Positions 34,369 to 45,092 of a stretch of 64,000 nt of DNA are shown piece by piece. Made by a program: the position numbers and the translations under genes. The stretch is from assembly GCF_907164915.1 (NCBI RefSeq), contig NC_061862.1, positions 37,643,758 through 37,707,757 on the forward strand, given 5' to 3'. The notes beneath the pieces were generated by a model that worked only from the letters and a program-made list of their open reading frames with translations, had not been told where the DNA came from and did no database searches. The first letter of the stretch is position 1. Each line of letters begins with the position of its first letter. This DNA is from Impatiens glandulifera (taxonomy: Eukaryota > Streptophyta > Magnoliopsida > Ericales > Balsaminaceae).

Positions 34369-36540
34369 AGGGAGAGTACTACAAAATCCCATTGACGAAC
34401 CATTTGTTCTTCCAACCTCTTCATCTCCAAAGAACCTCCACAACAGAAAAGACAAATGACAAATCCATGTGAGCGACCTCTTACTAGCGAAAGTCGTTTT
34501 ATTTGCTTCTTTCTGTTTGTTAGCATCCATGGCTTTCATGAAAGGAGCCCTGTAATCAACGCCAGACCTGGTGAGGTTGACACTTGCATCCTCTCTCGAC
34601 AAGTTGTTATTCGTTGATAGAATCACCCAAGGACGGGCGACTTTATCAGATCGTATAGGTTGTTTTTCAGATAGAGGAAACAAGGGTGAAGCAATAGCAT
34701 CAGGGACATTAAACAATTTTGGCACCACTTCCCATGCACGAGGCCCTACCGTTGCAGAGATGACCGGGGTAGTTTTCTCAGCGGCGTAATCCCATGGGAC
34801 AACACTTGCGGCGCTAACCTTCTTCTTCTTTTTCTTAGCATCAGATGACACCATCGCAATTTCCATAGGGTCAGCATGAATGAGGGAAAGAAGGAAATCA
34901 GCAGAGAATGAGTCTTCAAAAGTTTCGATGACATTGACCCCATGATTAGGAAGAGGGTTCTTTACAACGTTAGGCTTAGCCATGATCCCTGCATCGATTA
35001 AGTCTTGCAATTTAGCTCTCAGGGCATAACAATGGTTTGTTTCATGACCGTGGGCCTAATGGTATTCACAAAAATCTTTCTGATGTTTTCCAGCTATTTC
35101 CCTTCCGGGCCGAGGAGTCAACGGGGTGACGAGTTTCTGGGACATCACCACTTCTAGAGCTTTACTAAGAGGCATGCCTAGATCATCATATTGGTGAGGG
35201 GGAAAGGTATTGGTACGATTAGGCACGTTGCGGGAAGTGTTCGCGGGATAGCGAGGCGGGGTAGGAGGCACACTCTCTTTAGGACCTTCCATATTTACTT
35301 CTGAACTAGCCCAAGTTCCAGCCACATAATGGGTAGCAGGGGCCCTCGGTTTAGGCACAGGGTATGCTCGAGAAGGGGGGTAGGAAGCGACGGCTTTGTT
35401 CTTCAAACGAGCCTTCGATCGGTCCATGTTCTTGCCCGTTTTTATAAGAGTGACCATGCTGGTGAAGATGTGCGAGGCTAGCTCGCTGTTGTACATGTCA
35501 TTTAGGTTTTCAAGCATGAGGTCAATCTGGGCCTGTTCCGAAGGCGGGGTGTCAATGTCGGACACTGCTGCCCTCCACCTATTGAGGAATGATTCAAACA
35601 TCTCCTTATCGCCTTGCTTGATGTACTTTAGATCTCTTTTTGTGATCTCTTGATAAATAAACATCTTGTACCTTTTCGCAAAGGCGTCCCCCAGCTCTTT
35701 GACAGTCGTGCAGCGTGAGATTTGGTTCCGCAGGTACCACCTCAATGCCTTCCCGGTCAAATATCGAGAGAATAGACGAAGCAGGGTTGGCGTGTCTAAG
35801 TGTAGAGGACCCATTGCATCAATGTAATTATCAAAGAACAGGGTTGGGTCTTCGGTTCCAGTGAATTTACCGATGTCCGGCAGTAGTAAGTCATGGGGAA
35901 CGGTCCCCTTCTCGGCCTCGCGGAGACCTTTCTCCCAGTCATGAACAATTTTTGGGGATCCCCCTTGAGAGATCTGGTTCAGTTGCACCTGCATCTTTTC
36001 CTGGGTGTCAGCGAGCTTGGACATCATAGCGTGGTACTCCGGCGGGTATTGAAAAGCTGCGGTATGATTCACAGCGGGAGCAACTCGAGTTTGTTTTTTA
36101 CGGCAAGAAGAACTCTCTTTGTTGGTGGACAGCGAGGCACGGCTATGGTTGTCAGTGTCTTCATCATCAATGTCTCCGTACCATGACGATTCTTCTTCTT
36201 TCTCCTCCTCAGAATGGGAACCATAACCTACAACAGAAGGATGACGAACGCGATTCGTGGCTCGAGTATTGTCGTGACGCATACCATGGGGTTGCTCCTC
36301 CAGCGGGGTTGGATTTGTGGGGGGAACGTCTCGTCGTGCACCCTGAGGTGAAGGAGCAACGGGTTGGGCCACCGTGGCTGAAGTAGGATCGGTTGTGGTT
36401 CTTAGCAAGTTAGCGCTGATGACGTCCACATTCTCGGAGTGTCGAGTGACCACCAGCATCATGTTCTTCATCATATCACGCATGTCCTACGACTCCACGG
36501 CGGTAAGAGGTTGGGGACTCGAATGGGGAGTTTCAGCCAT
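34369..36540 (-). pseudogene. Gypsy gag with two in-frame TAG stops, cut short
   Basis: The frame begins at ATG 36540 (M-A-E-T-P-H), has TAG at codon 18 (36487-36489), runs open to a second TAG at 35056, and continues in the same frame to the truncation at 34369. The Gag capsid-type domain lies at about 35870-35390 (W-Y-L-R-N-Q, then F-L-N-R-W-R near 35590). The second TAG falls inside the zinc motif, between C-E-Y-H and H-G-H-E-T-N-H-C. The remainder includes a poly-Lys run near 34830 and V-V-P-W-D-Y near 34800. No protease motif is reached. Both stops fit CAG-to-TAG change. Confidence 0.82.
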
Positions 36541-37210
36541 CTCAGGAATTGGGCTTGTAGACTTGGTGAACCGTCTAGTTGAAGGGTCTCTTCGAGGTGC
36601 CGTGGTGAATGAATGGAAGATCCTGAATGAACAAGCATTCGATTAAATTGCTTGTTCGCGTTAGGAGTTCTATTTTGAAACATATTCACATTTACGTACG
36701 AACACAATCGTCACATTTTTTATCACATAATTATATCAACATCGCGCAAACATGCTCAACATTCATCTTTTAAATATTGTGGTTGGCTTACAGCGTGGAG
36801 AACGCTGTAATCAAGAAGAAGTAAGATGAGAGAGACTAATGTATCTTAGAGTTTCAAGCGATATATTTTTGGGCACACAGCTTGTCGGTGTAGTTAGTAT
36901 CCTATAAATACTCCTTAACTACACGACTTTGAAGTAAAATGAGCGTTTGAGCCCGTTCATATGCAAATAATATTTATGACAACGTTTCTATTTGCACACC
37001 CCTTAAATTAAAAGCGTCAAGCTTTGTCGGGTTTTACCCTCATGCAATTTGAACAAGCAAACAATCAAGCAAATGTGAATACAAAATTCACATTGTTCAC
37101 GAGTTCTCACACCCTCAAGCAAAATGTTGTGAAGTTATAAACGTAACATCCTTCGAAATTTTTGGGGTAGTTTGGACAACTTCATGTTTTGAGCTAAACA
37201 TCTTAGGTAA
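36541..37210 (-). other. Leader of the Gypsy element
   Basis: Non-coding sequence between primer binding site and gag. No extra gene seen, although elements of this lineage can carry one here. Confidence 0.5.
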
Positions 37211-37228
37211 TCCTCAGCAGAGTCGCCA
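37211..37228 (-). other. Primer binding site of the Gypsy element
   Basis: On the minus strand TGGCGACTCTGCTGAGGA, six bases after the LTR end at 37235. The same kind of site is common in Tat/Ogre-lineage elements. Confidence 0.75.
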
Positions 37229-39881
37229 GTTTTCTGTACGCGTTCAATTCAGTTCCCTTCCATTTTCTGGCGCGTGTGCCCCCCTTTTTTATTGATTGGC
37301 ATACGCTCCCTTTTTTCGAATTAAATTGGCCCGTACAGGTTTTAAATCGAATACACTCGCGAATGTATCGATCTAATTGACTTTAGAATCGCCACTTTAG
37401 TTTACTTCCCAAAGAAACTAAAGAAAAGAAAAATCAGAGATCTGTTTTAAGAGTTCGGTGTTTGGTTACGTATTAGGAAATGGCCTACGGTGCTATGTCC
37501 CATACGCCTGTCTTTACAGACAGTCTCTACTCCTAAGTAATTAGCCATATGATGTTTGAAGGATTATTACGTTTTCGTTCTAAGTTCAGAACTCTTTTGC
37601 TTGTGTGAGAAAATCTTAATCATTTGTAAGGGGCTAGTCCTATTCATGAGGTGCTTGAAGAGGATAAAGCATTGAAAAGCATTGAAGCATTGAAAAGCAT
37701 CGAATAGCATATAGCAAAGTTCTCAGGAAAAACAAGAGTCACGATTCCAGAGGGAGGACATACAAGTGTGAACGATAAGGACAAAGTTTCGAGTTGAAGA
37801 TTGGAAGTATTATGCTCTTTAGACAAAGGAGAGAAGATGATAAAATAACTCAAGGTCCCAAGTGTTTCCCATTTTTTTAAGAATTTTTAGAGTTAAGGAA
37901 AACTGAGTACAACTCATTAAAATGAGTCATTTTCAAGAATAATTCCCAAAATTCCCAAAAACATTCATATGATAGTCAAAATATTATTAGGAGCTCATAG
38001 GAATCGAGTTTGGAATTTTCGGAATTATAAAACCCCCGATATGACACTGCAAAGATAGAAAGTTTTCCAAACGGGCCTTAAAAATTCCGGTAAAAATTAT
38101 TTTTGAAGAAAATAATATTTTGAAATTTTTGGGAAAATTTGAGAAAGTTAGAAAGTGATTTGAATACTTGAATCCTCATTTTAAAGTCGTTTGTTGAATT
38201 CAGGAAACAAACAGGACCTTAAGTTATTTTATTTTTGGTTTTTAAAAAGTTTAAAATTAAAATAAAATGAAAATCAAGCCCCGGAGTTTATTTAAAAAAA
38301 GAAAGAAAAGTTGGAGGGCTATTTTAATCTCGAATTAAAAATAATTCGAAATTAAAATAGAAAAAATACCCATTTAAAGATTAAAGAAGCCCAAGGGCTT
38401 CTTTGCAACTTCAACAGAAGTTGGGGAAAACAGATAAAAGAAAAGAAAAGTTAACCATCGTCGGCCTTCTCCCTGTCTCCGGCGAGGCAATTTCCGGCTA
38501 GACGACCTCCGGCGAACCCTGCGCCTGCAACAGTCATCCGTTCGACGAGATCCTTGCGACGACCTACTCCGTTTCGCTTGGAGTTCCAACATCCCAATCG
38601 GATTAACCCTAAACATTGGCTAGCCTACTTCCAGTTTCCCCAACAAGCCGCGACGATGCTTGAGATCGCCTAGGGCTCGCCTACTCCAGGACGCGACAAA
38701 GCTCGATGCTCAACTCATCTATTCTTCATAGAGTCCGCCTGAACCGCTGCCTATGCGCCGGAATCGCGATTGATGACTTTGCTGCTGTAAACTCTACAGC
38801 AGACTTTCAGAAGGAAACAGCCTGTGCGGGTTTCTCCTTCGACACAATTATCGTGATTGCAGCAGAAGCGGATTCATGAATAAAGAAAACCTAACCTATC
38901 AAGCTTTCTAGACCATCATAACCTAACATCTAAGCATTCAAGTGATTAAAACCAACTACAACAGCAAAACACACAATCGTAATCTAAATCAAAGAAAGAA
39001 CATGCAATTGCATTTTAACCATCAAATGGCATCGGTGTTCATAACCGATGCCTCCAATCAACATTTCAAATACATTATTAAGTTTGAAGGATTACCTGAG
39101 TAATGATGGAAGATGAGATGAGAGGAAGAGCTTGGAACGAATGAAAGAGGTAACACAGACAGTCTCCGTTTACTTCTTTCCCTTTCGATTCGATTCGCTA
39201 GTGTCGTCTTCTTCTTCAAGTGTCCTATGTAGCTGATGTTCCCACGCGGATAATGAGGCGGAGAATCAAAGGACGTCCACCAGTGAATTCTCTGTCATTC
39301 TTCGTCGTGTAGCTGCAGCCAAAATCACAGGTAACAGGCTTTGATGTTTGTATTTCTTCTTTGACTGAGAAAGGAATCAGATCTTCAGGTCGAAATTGCC
39401 CTCCCCTTTCTTCAACGATGGAAGCAATATCTAAACTCTCTCCGATTTGGTAACCGCCCCTCCAGATCAAAAAAACTGAAAAACTGATGCCCTCCCCTTA
39501 ACTGATCTCCTTTCTTTTTCTTCAGCACGGGGACCTATTTGGAATTTTGGAAAGATTCGAGGGCACGCTCGGAATAAAGAAAATATATACATATATTATT
39601 TTTTTTTCTTTTCCGTTTTTTCTTTTCCATTATTTGCACTATCATCCCAAATAAATCTGTCTGGCCTCGTTTTTGCTCAGAAAATTGTGAAAATGTTATG
39701 GCAAATTCTTAACATCACGAACGTGAATCTCCTTTTTGAATGAACCCAAACGGACCTCTCTATCTAAAGTTATGATATTTTAAAGTCACCCTTCCATTTC
39801 AATCTTTTCAATCCCACAGTTTTCACTTTCATAACTTTAATAGCCCATAACTTTGTGCACAGGGCTTTTCCCACAATGAGG

Positions 39882-40211
39882 TGTTGTTTTTGGCACAATT
39901 AGAATCCCACATCGGAAGATGATGGGAGTGAAAGAAGTTTCTTAGTATATAAAAGAAACTATATTCACAATTAGCAGAAATCCCACATCGGAAGATGATG
40001 GGAGTTGGGGAAGTTTCTTAGTGTATAAAAGAAACTCTCCCCTCTTTGGTTTATTGCACCCAAATTTGTATCTCTTCTTCCTTATTAATTGATAGTCTTA
40101 GTGCTCGGAGACGTAGGCAATATTTTGGCCGAACTCCGTTATCAAATTCTGTTAGTGTTCTTTCAGTTTGTTTTTTCTTCTTTTGTGGTTCTGTCAGGGT
40201 TTTCCCCAACA
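39882..40211 (+). repeat. 5' LTR of the young Copia element
   Basis: TGTTGTTTTTGGCAC at the start, CCCAACA at the end. Three differences from 43470-43798: one deleted base near the first TATA box, one G/A and one T/C. Confidence 0.96.
39902..40036 (+). promoter_or_regulatory. Duplicated LTR promoter block with two TATA boxes
   Basis: A block of about 58 bp beginning AATCCCACATCGGAAGATGA is present twice with a 76-bp period. Each copy ends in its own TATA box: TATATAAAAG at 39946-39955 and TATAAAAG at 40024-40031. The same duplication is in the 3' LTR. Confidence 0.75.
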
Positions 40212-40213
40212 AG

Positions 40214-40226
40214 TGGTATCAGAGCC
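40214..40226 (+). other. Primer binding site of the young Copia element
   Basis: TGGTATCAGAGCC two bases after the 5' LTR, the standard initiator tRNA-Met type. Confidence 0.92.
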
Positions 40227-40243
40227 GAAGGTTCTTCCTTGGC

Positions 40244-43200
40244 ATGGTGGACTCTTCAAAAGGGGCGTCAACTCCTTCGTCATCTTGGACGAGGACACCG
40301 ATGTCGAATTTGAAGTTTGCGGTGGAGATCTTTGATGGAACTGGGCATTTCGGCATGTGGCAAGATGAGGTTCTAGATTGTCTTTTTCAGCAGGGTCTAG
40401 ATGTTGCTATTGAGGTCGGAAAGCCAGATGGTATAGAAGAAAAAGAGTGGAGTATCATGAATTGGTTGGCGTGCGGAACAATTCGGTCGTGCCTGTCCAG
40501 AGAGCAAAAGTATGCTGTGAAGAATGAAACTTCTGCACAGAAGCTGTGGCAAGCATTGGTGGACAAGTTTCTGAAGAAGAGTGGTCAGAATAAGCTCCTT
40601 ATGAAGAAACGACTGTTCCGGTTTGAATACCAATCAGGTACTACGATGAATGAGCATTTAACTAAGTTTAATCAGTTAGTAGCGGATTTGTTAAACCTTG
40701 ACGTTAGGTTTGAGGATGAAGACTTGGCTTTGATGTTGCTATCGTCCCTTCCTGATGAATTTGAACACTTAGAAACAACGTTACTTCATGGGAAGGGAAA
40801 TGTTTCTCTTGATGCTGTAAGTTCTGCTTTATATAGTCATGAATTAAGAAAGCAGGATAAAAGGAAAAACAAAGTAGATACAGCAGATGAAGCATTGATG
40901 GTCAGAGGCCGTCAGCAGAACAAATCAAAAGGGAAAGGAAGAAGATCTGAAAGTAGAGTTACCAAAGATGAATGTGCTTTCTGTCGTGAGAAAGGACATT
41001 GGAAGATTAACTGCCCAAAGTTGAAGAAGAAAGAGAAAGATTCTGAAGATGCGAATGTTGCAGAAAACAAAGGTGATGCAGATTCAGAATACTCTTTATC
41101 GATGTCACACACAACATCACATCCTGATGCGTGGATATTGGACTCAGCCTGCACTTATCATATGACACCAGTTCGAAAGTGGTTCTTTGACTTTAAGGAG
41201 CTAGATGGTGGAGTTGTTTACATGGGAGATGCTAATACATGTAAAATAAAGGGGATAGGTTCAATCAAGCTGAGGAATAATGATGGATCCACTAGAATTA
41301 TTAGAGATGTTCGGTACATACCAAATATGAAAAAGAATCTCATTTCTTTGGGGGCCTTGGAGTCGAAAGGCCTACATGTGAAATTGGAAAATGGAGTTCT
41401 TAAGGTAATATCTGGAGCGCTAGTGATGTTGAAAGCTATCAGGAAGAGTAATAATTTGTATTACTATCAAGGTAGTACAGTTAATGGGACATCATGTGTA
41501 TCAACTTCCGGGAGCAGTAAGGAGTTAGAGGCAACAAGGCTATGGCATATGCGATTGGGGCATGCTGGTGAGAAATCTATGCAAACTCTTGTCAAGCAAG
41601 GATTGTTGAAAGGTACAAAAGTTTGTAAGTTAGATTTTTGTGAACATTGTATTCTGGGAAAACAAAGGCGAGTAAAATTTGGCACTGCTATGCATAATAC
41701 CAAGGGTATTTTGGATTATGTGCACTCAGATGTCTGGGGACCTGCCAAGACTCCTTCTCTTGGAGGTAGACATTACTTTGTTACTTTTGTTGACGATTTT
41801 TCCAGAAGAGTTTGGGTGTTTACTATGAAGAACAAAGGTGAAGTGTTTGAGATTTTTCTTAAATGGAAAACTCAAGTTGAAGACGAGACAGGAAGAAAGA
41901 TCAATGTTCTCCGGACTGATAACGGTGGAGAATACAAGAATGATCCATTCCAGAAGTTATGCCAAGAGTGTGGCATAGTTCGACACTTCACAATTAGAAA
42001 AACACCACAGCAGAATGGAGTATCGGAACGTATGAGCAGGACATTGGTGGAGAAAGTTCGATGTATGTTGTCTAATGCTGGGTTAGACAGGAAATTTTGG
42101 GCAGAAGCTGTGTCATACGCTCAACATTTGGTAAATCGCCTACCATCATCTGCACTTGGTGGCAAGACTCCATTAGAGGTATGGTCTGGAAAACCTGCAA
42201 CTGATTATGATTCTTTGCATATTTTTGGTTCTACTGCATATTATCATGTAGTTGAATCAAAGTTGGATCCACGAGGAAAGAAGTCTCTTTTTATGGGATT
42301 TACTACGGGAGTTAAAGAGTATCGCCTCTGGTGTTTGGATGCAAAGAAAACCATTATCAGTAGAGATGTTACTTTTGATGATTATTCAATGTTGAATAAG
42401 GTAACACCAGACAAAATTGATTGTACTCCGCAACAGGTGGAGTTTGAACAGATAAAGATGAGCCCAACTAGAAGTGACTCTCCGACGACAGACGAAGAGT
42501 TAAATGAGGAAGAGGTTCTGACCCAAGAACCTTCAGAACAAAGTGAATCAATTGTTGTTAATAGGCCAAGACGAGTTATTCAAAAACCAGGTCGGTTTGT
42601 TGACATGGCGGCCTATGCACTTCTAGTCGTAGATGATGTTTCATCCACTTTTTCAGATGTCAGTCGAAGTACTGAAAATGGAAAAAGGAGAGGTGTTATG
42701 GAAGATGAGATGCAATCTATTCAGAAGAATGAGACATGCAAGTTGAGACATCTACGAAAAGAGAAGAAGGCTATTGGTTGTAAATGGATCTTTGCTAAGA
42801 AAGAAGGATTTCCTGAAAAATTTGATGTTCGCTACAAAGAAAAATTGGTAGTTAAAGACTACGCTCAGAAGGAAGGAGGTGATTATAATGAGGTACTTTC
42901 TCATGTTGTTAAACACTCTTCCATTAGAATTTTGTTGGACTTGGTAGCGTACATGAATTTGGAGCTAGCTCAACCAGATGTGAAGACCGCAGACATACAC
43001 GGTCATTTGAATGAGGAAATCTACATTTATCAACCAGATGGATTCAAAGTTGCTGATAAAGAAAATTGGGTTTGTAAGTTGAACAGATCATTGTACAGGT
43101 TGAAGCAATCGTCGAGACAATGGTACAAGCGACTTGATAAAGTTATGATTGAGCACAAGTACACAAGAAGCAGATTCAGTTCATGTGTGTATTTGTGCAA

Positions 43201-43378
43201 ATTGCAAGATGAGTCTTACATCTATCTACTCTTGTACGTTGATGATATGTTGATAGCATCAAAGAGCCAATATGAAGTTGACAAGTTGAAGGCTCAATTG
43301 GGTAAAGAGTTCGAGATGAAAGACATGGGGAAAACCAAATCTAATTGTTTAGATTTGGTAAACATCTTCCGCGTTTGA
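40244..43378 (+). CDS. Copia Gag-Pol polyprotein, 1044 aa, truncated after RT
   Basis: The start is placed at ATG 40244 (M-V-D-S-S-K-G), just past the primer site. The frame is also open upstream into the LTR for 66 codons. In order: Gag; zinc knuckle C-A-F-C-R-E-K-G-H-W-K-I-N-C at 244-257; protease with D300 in W-I-L-D-S-A; GAG-pre-integrase histidine and cysteine motifs; integrase with D496, D559 and E595 (D-62-D-35-E); and reverse transcriptase with D912 and Y-V-D-D at 998-1001. It stops at residue 1044, about 15 residues after the usual E-F-E-M-K-D-M-G segment, where normal elements continue into RNase H. Some RT positions look unusual (A-D-I-H-G-H-L where A-F-L-H-G-D-L is typical; D-Y-A-Q for G-Y-A-Q), so RT activity is doubtful even though the catalytic aspartates remain. 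Confidence 0.93.
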   Translation: MVDSSKGASTPSSSWTRTPMSNLKFAVEIFDGTGHFGMWQDEVLDCLFQQGLDVAIEVGKPDGIEEKEWSIMNWLACGTIRSCLSREQKYAVKNETSAQKLWQALVDKFLKKSGQNKLLMKKRLFRFEYQSGTTMNEHLTKFNQLVADLLNLDVRFEDEDLALMLLSSLPDEFEHLETTLLHGKGNVSLDAVSSALYSHELRKQDKRKNKVDTADEALMVRGRQQNKSKGKGRRSESRVTKDECAFCREKGHWKINCPKLKKKEKDSEDANVAENKGDADSEYSLSMSHTTSHPDAWILDSACTYHMTPVRKWFFDFKELDGGVVYMGDANTCKIKGIGSIKLRNNDGSTRIIRDVRYIPNMKKNLISLGALESKGLHVKLENGVLKVISGALVMLKAIRKSNNLYYYQGSTVNGTSCVSTSGSSKELEATRLWHMRLGHAGEKSMQTLVKQGLLKGTKVCKLDFCEHCILGKQRRVKFGTAMHNTKGILDYVHSDVWGPAKTPSLGGRHYFVTFVDDFSRRVWVFTMKNKGEVFEIFLKWKTQVEDETGRKINVLRTDNGGEYKNDPFQKLCQECGIVRHFTIRKTPQQNGVSERMSRTLVEKVRCMLSNAGLDRKFWAEAVSYAQHLVNRLPSSALGGKTPLEVWSGKPATDYDSLHIFGSTAYYHVVESKLDPRGKKSLFMGFTTGVKEYRLWCLDAKKTIISRDVTFDDYSMLNKVTPDKIDCTPQQVEFEQIKMSPTRSDSPTTDEELNEEEVLTQEPSEQSESIVVNRPRRVIQKPGRFVDMAAYALLVVDDVSSTFSDVSRSTENGKRRGVMEDEMQSIQKNETCKLRHLRKEKKAIGCKWIFAKKEGFPEKFDVRYKEKLVVKDYAQKEGGDYNEVLSHVVKHSSIRILLDLVAYMNLELAQPDVKTADIHGHLNEEIYIYQPDGFKVADKENWVCKLNRSLYRLKQSSRQWYKRLDKVMIEHKYTRSRFSSCVYLCKLQDESYIYLLLYVDDMLIASKSQYEVDKLKAQLGKEFEMKDMGKTKSNCLDLVNIFRV

Positions 43379-43469
43379 GCCGGCGCTGAGGAGCGCCAAT
43401 TGGAAGCACTGAAGGACTATTTTTAATATTGAAGAATTAGTATTTGGATATTGTGCCAAGGTGGAGATT

Positions 43470-43798
43470 TGTTGTTTTTGGCACAATTAGAATCCCACAT
43501 CGGAAGATGATGGGAGTGAAAGAAGTTTCTTAGTATATAAAAAAACTATATTCACAATTAGCAGAAATCCCACATCGGAAGATGATGGGAGTTGGGGAAG
43601 TTTCTTAATGTATAAAAGAAACTCTCCCCTCTTTGGTTTATTGCACCCAAATTTGTATCTCTTCTTCCTTATTAATTGATAGCCTTAGTGCTCGGAGACG
43701 TAGGCAATATTTTGGCCGAACTCCGTTATCAAATTCTGTTAGTGTTCTTTCAGTTTGTTTTTTCTTCTTTTGTGGTTCTGTCAGGGTTTTCCCCAACA
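43470..43798 (+). repeat. 3' LTR of the young Copia element
   Basis: Near-identical to 39882-40211, preceded by the purine tract and followed by the target duplication TGAGG. Confidence 0.96.
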
Positions 43799-44946
43799 TG
43801 AGGTTGGTACCATTGGAAAGGCAAGACTCTTTCCTACATCTCTATTTTCTATTTTTCTCACGAAATGGTCCGTGTTGGTCAGGAGACTAGCCTCATAGAA
43901 ACGCGTCAGTTCACGCCTCACCTTTGCTGCAAGCGACTTGGACTGAGATTAAGGGAGAACTGGGAAAACTATTTGGTATATTTGAAAAGAGAATTGAAAG
44001 GGATTTCCAATGGTAGCTCATACACTGAAGTTGGATCATTGGTTAAACAGATATGATTTTTGGAAGTGCAGCATAGTTTCAAATGGCTCCCAGGATTTGA
44101 ATCGCTAGTACTGCTTCCCTTGTACAGATCGAATGAGGGCCTTAACCTTCGAACCACGGTTCGGGAGTGGTGCCAATGGAAAGATATGCGAGTTATCTTT
44201 CCAACCCAACTTGAAATATTCAAAACCATCAAGTACATATCAAGTTACGAATTTTTAAGTGAAAGGGTGTTCGATTTAAACCTCTTAGGAACACCTTCCA
44301 GTATGACCGAAATTCGTCTAGATATACTGCACCAATGGGAGATTGGGCTACACCATATGAAAGAGGACTAATGTAACTTTTCAAAACATCCAAGATCATT
44401 GAATTTCATCCAGTATTGAAGCGGGGGTAAATTCATGAAGTCTAGGGTTCCAATGGAAGCTCAATGGGGACTTCAAACTTAAGGATTCTTGATTCTCTTT
44501 TCCAATAATCCCCTTTACAAATAACTCACTTTTCAAACAATCCGGTTTTTCCACTTTAAAAGACCAGTATACTCTTTTCCCCCTTCTTCTTGACATGTGC
44601 TTGATCCCTCTTTGACCAAGGTTGACTCGTCGGTTGGCAGGTTGACTCGGGTTGACCCGTTCTCTTGTTTTCCCTCTTTTTGGGCATTTTCTGCACAAAT
44701 TTGCAAACAGTAATATTATACTTAAAATTCAAGATTTTTAAAACGTACAACATGAACGTGTCACGGGTTGGGAAAATAGAGTCATTATGAAATTCGACCT
44801 TTAGATCGTTATCTTTTAATTTTTTCTGGGTCGGTTTTCCACGAGGTGTTTCTATTTTTGTTTTCCCGGTTCAATAAACAAACATGAGTATTATTTCGGG
44901 CCGGGTTTTTTATTAGGTATCTAGGGTGTAAAAATGGGGGTCTACA

Positions 44947-45092
44947 GGAGAGTACTACAAAATCCCATTGACGAACCATTTGTTCTTCCAACCTCTTCAT
45001 CTCCCATTGAAGAACCTCCACAACTGAAAAGACAAATGACAAATCCATGTGAGCGACCTCTTACTAGCGAAAGTCGTCTTATTTGCTCTTAA
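44947..45092 (-). repeat. Second fragment of the Gypsy internal region
   Basis: About 140 bp that match 34369-34510, same orientation, with one 5-bp gain (CATTG) and few substitutions. It starts at the same base as the truncated end of the first copy and abuts the LTR start directly. Right of 45092 the match ends. Confidence 0.88.

Larger units (their letters stand above)
39882..43798 (+). mobile_element. Young Copia (Tork/Tnt1-like) element lacking RNase H
   Basis: Complete insertion of 3917 bp with perfect 5-bp duplications TGAGG (39877-39881 and 43799-43803). LTRs of 330 and 329 bp differ at three places only, so it is recent. Primer binding site at 40214 and purine tract AAGGTGGAGAT at 43459-43469. 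A long uninterrupted gag-pol frame ends just after the reverse transcriptase catalytic motif. The RNase H end is missing, about a kilobase compared with a normal element, so it should be non-autonomous. It sits in the long Gypsy LTR, in the opposite orientation. Confidence 0.96.
34369..44946 (-). mobile_element. Ty3/Gypsy (Tat/Ogre-like) fragment: LTR, leader, gag
   Basis: On the minus strand: an LTR from 44946 (TGTAGACCCCC) to 37235 (GTACA), a primer binding site at 37211-37228, a leader of about 670 bp, and gag plus a short part of the following region to 34369. Protease, reverse transcriptase, integrase and the second LTR are missing. The large LTR, the primer site and the Gag zinc motif resemble Tat/Ogre-lineage elements. 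Lineage assignment is by recall. A Copia element sits inside the LTR. Confidence 0.78.
37235..44946 (-). repeat. Long Gypsy LTR, about 3.8 kb without its insertion
   Basis: It begins TGTAGACCCCC at 44946 and ends GCGTACA at 37235. Removing the Copia insertion with one target copy leaves about 3.79 kb. It includes a GC-rich leader-like part at 38460-38900 and the LTR-type block beginning GAATCGCCACTTTAG near 37386. I see no host gene inside. A 103-codon plus-strand frame at 44060-44371 is probably chance. Confidence 0.72.

Noticed and set aside
34369..36540. Two separate Gypsy genes
   Set aside because: Both open stretches are in one frame and split only by a TAG inside the zinc motif, so it is one gag region.
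44060..44371. 103-codon plus-strand frame
   Set aside because: It lies antisense inside the long Gypsy LTR, without a promoter or a recognisable domain.
44947..45092. Target-site duplication of about 140 bp around the Gypsy element
   Set aside because: The left copy is continuous with the gag frame, so it belongs to the element. Retrotransposon integration makes 4-6-bp duplications.
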